Below, one piece after another: positions 5,914 through 10,471 of a stretch of 10,471 nucleotides of DNA. The stretch spans positions 1 through 10,471 of the forward strand of contig JBHIDJ010000106.1 in the NCBI GenBank assembly GCA_046760105.1, in the 5' to 3' direction. Made by a program: the position numbers and the translations under genes. The DNA comes from JBHIDJ01 sp046760105 (GTDB taxonomy: Bacteria > Pseudomonadota > Gammaproteobacteria > Acidiferrobacterales > SPGG2). Below the pieces are notes generated by a model, which did not search any database, was not told the DNA's origin, and saw only the letters and a program-made list of their open reading frames with translations. Numbering within the stretch: the first letter of the stretch is position 1; each line of letters starts with the position of its first letter.

Positions 5914-7311
5914 CTATAGCGCCAGACGATAAAGCATGCCGACTACGGCGCTGCCGGCGAGGGTCGGCATGATCCCAGCGTTGAAACGAAACATCGCGAC
6001 TAATGCACCGAGGGCAAGAACAAGTGAAGCCGGATCAAGTTCGCTCCAAACGGGAACAAATAATCTCGCCCCGAGCACGTGAACCTCGCCCAGTTCAGCA
6101 AAGATGACGTGGAGTGCAAACCAGACTGCGAGGTTAAAGACCACACCCACCACAGCCGCCGTGATGCTGGACAAGGCCGAGTTCAAGCTATGGTTGCCCC
6201 GCAGAATCTCGACATAAGGCGCACCAAGGAAAATCCAGAGAAAACAAGGTACGAACGTCACCCAAGTTGCGAGCAAAGCAGCCAGTGTCCCGGCTAGCAT
6301 GGGCTCGAGCATACCGGGATCACGAAACGCGCCCATGAAGCCAACGAACTGCAAGACCATGATCAGCGGACCGGGTGTGGTTTCGGCCATGCCTAGACCG
6401 TCCAGCATCTCACCTGGCTGCAGCCACCCATAGACGTCCACCGCTTGCTGGGCGACATAGGCGAGTACGGCGTAGGCGCCGCCAAAGGTGACAACCGCCA
6501 CTTTGCTGAAAAACAGTCCAATTTGAACGTAGATATCTGAAGGCCCGCGTATTGCTATAAGAACCAAGATCGGACCAAACCAGAGGGCAAGACAAAGCGC
6601 TGTAATGCGCACAGCACGGGCCAGCGACGGATAAGCATGGGCAGGCATACTGTCAGACAGGGCGGCATCGATAGTCGCGGCTTCGTCGTTCCGCGTCGGA
6701 TCGCTGCGCCCTGCATTGATCCTGAAGACCTCAGGACGGAATCGCCCCCCCAAGTAGCCGACCAACGCGGCCGCGACGATGATGACTGGAAACGGAGCCT
6801 CGAAGAAAAAGATCGCGATGTATGCACTGGTGGCGATGGCGATCATCATCCGATTGTGCAGCACCCGCTTGCCGATGCGGTGCCCAGCATGGATCACGAC
6901 AGCGAGCACGGCCGGTTTCAGCCCGAAGAACAGCGCCTGCACAAAAGACACATCGCTGAAACCGGCGTAAAGAACGCTCAGCACCAAAATGACGATGAAG
7001 CCGGGTAGAACAAATAGCGTGCCCGCTACGAGACCACCGATCGCGCGATGCAGTAGCCAGCCCATATAAGTAACGAGCTGTTGCGCCTCTGGTCCCGGAA
7101 GTAACATGCAATAGTTAAGCGCATGCAGAAACCGACTCTCGCTGATCCAGCGTTTCTCATCAACGAGAATACGGTGCATGACCGCAATCTGCCCCGCGGG
7201 GCCGCCGAAACTAAGGAGCGCGATCCGAAGCCATACGCGAAACGCCTCGGCAAATGATATGCCATGTTGTGTTTTGCTCACTGATCGCGCTTTACGTGCC
7301 GAGTTTTCCAT
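5914..7311 (-). CDS. chrA: ChrA-type chromate efflux transporter
   Basis: A 465-residue integral membrane protein of the CHR family in the long, two-domain form. The N-terminal half carries FGGPAGQIAVMH (35-46) and LLPGPEAQQLVTYMGWLLH (70-88); the C-terminal half repeats the pattern as FGGAYAVLAYV (276-286) and AETTPGPLIMVLQFVGF (309-325). These are the paired CHR-domain signatures. Many hydrophobic segments are evident, with a polar linker near residues 200-228. Characterised members export chromate from the cytoplasm driven by membrane potential; some homologues carry sulfate or have other roles. The ATG at 7311 is 24 bases after the chrB stop with no clear SD, so translation is probably coupled to chrB in a chrB-chrA operon. 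Confidence 0.93.
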   Translation of the reverse strand: MENSARKARSVSKTQHGISFAEAFRVWLRIALLSFGGPAGQIAVMHRILVDEKRWISESRFLHALNYCMLLPGPEAQQLVTYMGWLLHRAIGGLVAGTLFVLPGFIVILVLSVLYAGFSDVSFVQALFFGLKPAVLAVVIHAGHRIGKRVLHNRMMIAIATSAYIAIFFFEAPFPVIIVAAALVGYLGGRFRPEVFRINAGRSDPTRNDEAATIDAALSDSMPAHAYPSLARAVRITALCLALWFGPILVLIAIRGPSDIYVQIGLFFSKVAVVTFGGAYAVLAYVAQQAVDVYGWLQPGEMLDGLGMAETTPGPLIMVLQFVGFMGAFRDPGMLEPMLAGTLAALLATWVTFVPCFLWIFLGAPYVEILRGNHSLNSALSSITAAVVGVVFNLAVWFALHVIFAELGEVHVLGARLFVPVWSELDPASLVLALGALVAMFRFNAGIMPTLAGSAVVGMLYRLAL

Positions 7312-7335
7312 GTGTGTGCGATCCGCGTCGTCAGA

Positions 7336-8292
7336 TCAAGGCCGCGCGCTGCGAAAGTATTCGTACAGGTCATCGAACACTACCGAACCGCGAGATAAAC
7401 GGGCATCGTCATCCTTGTTTGCCATCGCGAGACCCGTGATAAGCCGAGCAACGCCCGCCGCCTCCTCGCGCTCGAACTTGCCGTCCTTCAGATCGATATC
7501 ATGCACGATTTCGGCGATGTGCCGCAGTGCGGGCTGATCCAGGTCGGCGCGCTCCAACAAAACTTCGAACGTGCAGCGATCACCTTCGTGCGTGAATTCC
7601 GCGTCGAACATGTCGAAACGCAGCTCTTCCGGTTGGGGTCGGTATCCCCGACTGCGGACAAACTTGAACCGTGCCTTGGGGTCGACAAAGCGCCGGATAA
7701 GCCAGGCACTGGCAATGCGGTCTATCTGAATACCTTCGCGAGTTACCCAGGTGCGGCCGACGAGATTCGTGGCAGCCTGCTCAGCAGTGTCGACGTCGCC
7801 TTTGCCGCCCTCCGCGATTCGCGCTTCGACATTCGCCATTAGGCCCGCCGTAGCCTCGCGATTGGGGGCACCGAAGAAATCGACGGCGCGGATCTGCGCG
7901 AACTGGCGGTCCAGCCGTCTTACTTGCATCGTTAACTCGGCGCGCCGATCGCTGGACAGGGAGCTATTGGCAGGCTCGGATTTGAGCAGGGCGTGAGCTT
8001 CGTCGGCCAGCTGCTGGTACTCAGCTTCGCGAGCGGCGTTAAACAAGGCCTGAATCTGCTCGTCGGTGAGACCGTCGACGAAGTTCGCCTCGCATATGGA
8101 GGCCTCCCCGCCGCCCTGCGTGATCTCGCGAACGAGCCACTGGAAATCCTCCTGGGTCTGCTCGGTCGAAGGGAGCGTGTACACCGAATTCTTGATGGCG
8201 ACGGCGCCGAGGTTTTGTAGCCGACGCCAGATCTTCACGCGGAAATAGGCGGGCTTGGTGGGTAGCTGGTGAATGAGAAGCAACCAAACCAT
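7336..8292 (-). CDS. chrB: ChrB-type chromate resistance regulator
   Basis: A 318-residue, two-part protein. The N-terminus (VWLLLIHQLPTKPAYFRVKI, then WRRLQNLGAVAIKNSVYTLP) matches the ChrB N-terminal domain; the C-terminal domain starts near GRTWVTREGIQIDRIASAWL (179-198), continues IRRFVDPKARFKFV (199-212) and contains FDMFDAEFTHEGDRCTFEVL (226-245), with His and Cys residues that could sense or bind an oxyanion or metal. A charged helical linker (about 85-135) joins them. In Ochrobactrum and Cupriavidus, ChrB regulates chromate-induced expression of chrA. It is first in the minus-strand operon and divergent from the ChrE-like gene; a perfect inverted repeat in the 99-bp gap is a plausible binding site for ChrB or another regulator. 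Confidence 0.9.
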   Translation of the reverse strand: MVWLLLIHQLPTKPAYFRVKIWRRLQNLGAVAIKNSVYTLPSTEQTQEDFQWLVREITQGGGEASICEANFVDGLTDEQIQALFNAAREAEYQQLADEAHALLKSEPANSSLSSDRRAELTMQVRRLDRQFAQIRAVDFFGAPNREATAGLMANVEARIAEGGKGDVDTAEQAATNLVGRTWVTREGIQIDRIASAWLIRRFVDPKARFKFVRSRGYRPQPEELRFDMFDAEFTHEGDRCTFEVLLERADLDQPALRHIAEIVHDIDLKDGKFEREEAAGVARLITGLAMANKDDDARLSRGSVVFDDLYEYFRSARP

Positions 8293-8333
8293 CGCGGTCT
8301 CACTGGATTTTGGACGTAATAATTGTATCTTTT

Positions 8334-8357
8334 AATATGATACAACTGTATCATATT
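8334..8357. promoter_or_regulatory. Perfect inverted repeat between chrB and chrE, candidate operator
   Basis: The arms AATATGATACA (8334-8344) and TGTATCATATT (8347-8357) are perfect 11-bp complements around the two-base centre AC. An extra half-site TGTATC follows the same sequence at 8325-8329 onward, within AATTGTATCT (8321-8330). It is placed 42 bases from the chrB start and 34 bases from the rhodanese start, where one bound dimer could control both directions. The site lies in a locally AT-rich block. Confidence 0.7.
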
Positions 8358-8391
8358 CCGAGATCAAACAAAACAGCTGGAGGAGGACATC

Positions 8392-8727
8392 ATGAACCGC
8401 AGCGTCACCCCGGCGGAGCTCCGCCGCTGGCTCGAAGAGGGCCGCGATTTACAGATCCTGGATGTGCGCAAAAAGACTGACTTCGAGGCAGACAACCACA
8501 TGTTTGCTACTGCCAAATGGATGGACCCGGAGCGGGTGGCGGATTGGACTGCCGGGCTGTCTCAAAAAGCAACGATTGTTGTCTATTGCGTGCACGGACA
8601 CGCCGTTAGCAACGGAGTCGTCGATGGGCTACGCGCCCGAGGGCTCAATGCGTGTCTCATAGAGGGTGGTATCGAGGGGTGGAAGGCAGCCGGGGGTTCT
8701 ACTGTAAAGAAACAGCCTGGCGCGTAA
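8392..8727 (+). CDS. chrE: Single-domain rhodanese, ChrE-like
   Basis: A 111-residue single rhodanese domain. The start of the fold is TPAELRRWLEEGRDLQILDVR (6-26), and the catalytic loop YCVHGHAVSN places the sulfur-carrying Cys66 at the end of the usual hydrophobic strand; LIEGGIEGW (89-97) is the typical C-terminal motif. Small rhodaneses accept sulfane sulfur on this cysteine. In Cupriavidus metallidurans a rhodanese-type protein, ChrE, is part of the chromate-resistance determinant, and the loop sequence and position here agree. The ribosome-binding site is very strong (GGAGGAGG, 8379-8386). It is divergent from chrB across a palindromic operator candidate, so chromate-linked regulation is likely. 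Its biochemical role in resistance is not settled. Confidence 0.87.
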   Translation: MNRSVTPAELRRWLEEGRDLQILDVRKKTDFEADNHMFATAKWMDPERVADWTAGLSQKATIVVYCVHGHAVSNGVVDGLRARGLNACLIEGGIEGWKAAGGSTVKKQPGA

Positions 8728-8741
8728 CATCTGTGTATCAC

Positions 8742-8770
8742 TTGACTCCGTCATTGAGTAAATATCTATT
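8742..8770 (+). promoter_or_regulatory. Sigma70-like promoter ahead of GATase copy B
   Basis: TTGACT (8742-8747, five of six consensus positions) and TCTATT (8765-8770, four of six) are separated by 17 bases. They lie in the 77-base gap between the rhodanese stop and the next start codon, so the second GATase gene may be transcribed independently of the chromate genes. Moderate evidence only. Confidence 0.38.
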
Positions 8771-8804
8771 GTGCTCGTTATCGCTGTAGACCCAGGACCA
8801 CCGC

Positions 8805-9542
8805 ATGCGGATTCTTGTCTTTCAGCACATCGCCGTTGAACACCCCGGAATCTTCCGCGATTTTCTGGCAACAGACGGGATCGAATGGGACGTCGTCGAG
8901 TTGGACAAGGGTGAACCGATCCCAGCGTTGGACGCCTATGATGCACTCTGGGTGATGGGTGGCCCGATGGATGTTTGGGAGGAGGACAAGTACCCGTGGC
9001 TCGTGGCCGAAAAAACGGCGATCCACGAAGCACTCACGGAACGCGCCCTGCCTTACCTTGGCGTCTGCCTGGGCCATCAGCTGTTAGCCGATGCTCTGGG
9101 TGGGAAGGTCCACGCCATGGAGGAACCCGAGATCGGCATTCTCGACGTTGAGCTTACAGCACAAGGGATACCTGACCCGTTGTTGGCTGGTCTGCCCAAA
9201 GTTGCCAAGGGTCTACAGTGGCACAGCGCTGAGGTAGTCGAGCCACCACCGGGTGCGGTGGTGCTTGCCCGTTCACCAGCCTGTGCCGTACAGGCGCTGC
9301 GCGTTGGCGAGAACGCATACGGGCTGCAATATCACCTGGAACTGACGGACGCGACCGTGCCAGGTTGGGCAGAGGTTCCCGCCTATGAACAGGCGCTCGA
9401 AGATACGCTCGGGCCTGGCGTCCTGCCGCGCTTCGAGGCGGAAGCACGACGCCACATGCCCGCATTCAACCGTGATGCCCGGCAGCTTTACACGAACTTC
9501 ATGAGTCTGCTGCGCCAAGCATCCTGGCCTAGAAATTCTTGA
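8805..9542 (+). CDS. Class I glutamine amidotransferase-like protein (copy B)
   Basis: A 245-residue stand-alone GATase1 domain paralogous to copy A: 51 of the first 98 residues are identical by hand alignment without gaps. GVCLGHQ gives Cys88 and QYHLEL gives His177 and Glu179, the full catalytic triad in the same numbering as copy A. MGGPMDVW (51-58) corresponds to the conserved loop. The ATG at 8805 has a short AGGA (8794-8797) upstream. It is downstream of the rhodanese and 59 bases ahead of the CBS-domain gene. Like copy A it may hydrolyse glutamine for an unlinked partner or a gamma-glutamyl compound; no synthase domain is fused. Which substrate, and whether it relates to chromate stress, cannot be told. 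Confidence 0.85.
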   Translation: MRILVFQHIAVEHPGIFRDFLATDGIEWDVVELDKGEPIPALDAYDALWVMGGPMDVWEEDKYPWLVAEKTAIHEALTERALPYLGVCLGHQLLADALGGKVHAMEEPEIGILDVELTAQGIPDPLLAGLPKVAKGLQWHSAEVVEPPPGAVVLARSPACAVQALRVGENAYGLQYHLELTDATVPGWAEVPAYEQALEDTLGPGVLPRFEAEARRHMPAFNRDARQLYTNFMSLLRQASWPRNS

Positions 9543-9566
9543 GTCAATGGCGTTAAGGTATATGCT
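9539..9566 (+). promoter_or_regulatory. Weak sigma70-like promoter ahead of the CBS-domain gene
   Basis: TTGAGT (9539-9544) and TATGCT (9561-9566) each match four of six consensus positions with a 16-base spacer. It overlaps the end of GATase copy B. It could drive the CBS gene alone, but read-through from upstream is equally possible. Confidence 0.25.
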
Positions 9567-9601
9567 TAGCGGAGGAAATCAGGTCCGACAGGAGTTAAGC
9601 G

Positions 9602-10036
9602 ATGAAAACCGTCAATGAGCTGCTGCAAGCTAAGGGTCACGACTATTGGTCAGTCACGCCGGACACCTCGGTGTTCGACGCGCTCAAAATGATGGCGGAC
9701 AAGAATGTCGGAGCATTGCTAGTTCTCGAAGCCGAGACGTTGGTTGGCCTTCTCTCGGAACGGGATTACGCGAGAAAGGTCATTCTCAAAGGAAGATCTT
9801 CCAAGAAAACACCCGTCAAGGAAATCATGAGCGAAAACGTGGTCTATGTCACTCCCGACCGAACTGTCGAAGAGTGCATGGCGCTGATGACGGATAAGCG
9901 CATCAGACATCTTCCTGTGATGGAGGGCAACAGATTGATGGGGGTTATTTCGATCGGAGATGTAGTTAAGGCCATCATTTCTGATCAAGAATTCATGATC
10001 GAGCAACTCGAACATTACATTTCCGGAACCCTATAG
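9602..10036 (+). CDS. Two-CBS-domain protein
   Basis: A 144-residue protein made almost entirely of a tandem CBS pair. CBS1 spans about residues 14-66 (VTPDTSVFDALKMMADKNVG, then ALLVL and LVGLLSERDYARKVIL) and CBS2 about 73-130 (VKEIMSENVVYVTPDRTVEE, then IRHLPVMEGNRLMGVISIGD). A short helical tail ends in EFMIEQLEHYISGTL. CBS pairs bind adenosine nucleotides such as AMP, ATP or S-adenosylmethionine and usually regulate another protein; stand-alone versions of this length are common in proteobacteria, often with unknown partners. The SD ACAGGAG lies seven bases before the ATG at 9602. It follows GATase copy B on the same strand; no functional link is demonstrated. Confidence 0.92.
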   Translation: MKTVNELLQAKGHDYWSVTPDTSVFDALKMMADKNVGALLVLEAETLVGLLSERDYARKVILKGRSSKKTPVKEIMSENVVYVTPDRTVEECMALMTDKRIRHLPVMEGNRLMGVISIGDVVKAIISDQEFMIEQLEHYISGTL

Positions 10037-10135
10037 CTGCAGGCCAACCATCAGTTCAGGCCGTTGTCATCGACCAGACACGGGTCCGGGCATGTGGTGA
10101 GCGCTTTGCTGCGAAAAATGCGCGCTTCTTCGACA

Positions 10136-10164
10136 CAAAAAGAGGCCGGGATGATTCCCGGCCC
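10136..10164 (-). terminator. Intrinsic terminator of the small membrane protein gene
   Basis: GGCCGGGA (10144-10151) and TCCCGGCC (10156-10163) form a perfect 8-bp GC-rich stem with a four-base loop. Read on the minus strand it is followed by TCTTTTTG, a T-run from 10141 to 10137. It is about 40 bases past the stop of the small minus-strand gene. On the plus strand there is no T-run after the stem, although the hairpin may slow transcripts coming from the CBS gene. Confidence 0.8.
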
Positions 10165-10202
10165 ATAGACCCCTGCTACAACACCTTCTAGGGGAGACCA
10201 AT

Positions 10203-10334
10203 TCAGCTCACAAGGAATAGTTGCACGAAGTGATAGCCTGTCAGGCCGAAGATAACAACGAGATACAGCGTCCATGCCGCCAGGACATCTACGTGATTCA
10301 TATTAGTCTGTTCGTGCTCGATCTCGTACGTCAT
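10203..10334 (-). CDS. Small single-pass membrane protein, 43 residues, function unknown
   Basis: Starting at the ATG at 10334, the frame encodes 43 residues: a polar N-terminus (MTYEIEHEQTNMNHVDV) followed by one hydrophobic helix at about residues 18-42 (LAAWTLYLVVIFGLTGYHFV and the short tail QLFLVS). The frame is open further upstream, but a strong SD, GGAGGT, lies six bases before this ATG and sets the start. MNHVDV (residue 12) is a second possible start. An intrinsic terminator about 40 bases downstream on the same strand supports it as a real single-gene transcript. I do not recognise the family. The length and single helix resemble accessory subunits of respiratory or transport complexes, but nothing specific supports that. 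Confidence 0.68.
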   Translation of the reverse strand: MTYEIEHEQTNMNHVDVLAAWTLYLVVIFGLTGYHFVQLFLVS

Positions 10335-10471
10335 TTCACACCTCCGTCCGCCGCCCGCTATGGCTATCAACGCTTTCGACCAAAATATGTGTCTCGTCTC
10401 GAATAAACCGCAACTCAGATATGACCTAGTATTCCACGCTTTCCGACGCTTGGATGTGGCATTTGTCACAA

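Noticed and set aside
5914..8727. Chromate block as a mobile element
   Set aside because: No transposase, integrase, flanking direct repeats or terminal inverted repeats are visible around it.
10335..10469. N-terminal extension of the small membrane protein to 88 residues
   Set aside because: The extension is compositionally unlike a domain and precedes a strong SD placed exactly for the internal ATG at 10334.

Overview
The window reads as a moderately GC-rich chromosomal segment of a proteobacterium. The lineage call rests on a ChrB/ChrA/ChrE-type chromate locus, a GrlR-family protein and ordinary Shine-Dalgarno sites; it is an inference with moderate to low confidence. I recognise twelve protein-coding genes. 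No tRNA, rRNA, CRISPR array or insertion sequence is visible. One gene, the glutamine synthetase-like gene, runs off the left edge.

Left region (1-5867): a nitrogen-metabolism neighbourhood. On the minus strand are a type III glutamine synthetase-like ligase (3' end missing) and a TetR-family regulator. Divergent from tetR, on the plus strand, are a DUF1116 protein (related to YlbE/AllG, a subunit of oxamate carbamoyltransferase), a small GrlR-like lipocalin-fold protein, a ureohydrolase that closely matches the Ni-dependent guanidine hydrolase GdmH, and a stand-alone class I glutamine amidotransferase-like protein. Guanidine hydrolysis would give urea and ammonia. The GS-like ligase could capture an amine or ammonia by gamma-glutamylation, and the GATase-like hydrolase could release it. 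This joint role is inferred from neighbourhood only. The regulatory DNA is conspicuous: a perfect 20-bp palindrome before the GS gene, a perfect 14-bp palindrome before tetR that shares its half-site, and a sigma70-like promoter for gdmH with a 9-bp-arm dyad lying over its -35/-10 spacer.

Middle region (5914-8727): a chromate-resistance type locus. chrB and chrA lie on the minus strand, and a single-domain rhodanese (ChrE-like) diverges on the plus strand. The 99-bp divergent region contains a perfect 11-bp inverted repeat, a strong candidate operator.

Right region (8805-10471): a second GATase-like gene clearly paralogous to the first, a two-CBS-domain protein, and on the minus strand a 43-residue single-pass membrane protein with a strong ribosome-binding site and its own intrinsic terminator. 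The stretch 10335-10471 is the upstream region of that small gene; I see no further gene in it.

No gene-free stretch exceeds 300 bases. The longest are 3675-3898 (promoter and leader of gdmH), 1808-2021 (tetR/DUF1116 divergent promoter region) and 10037-10202 (contains the terminator).
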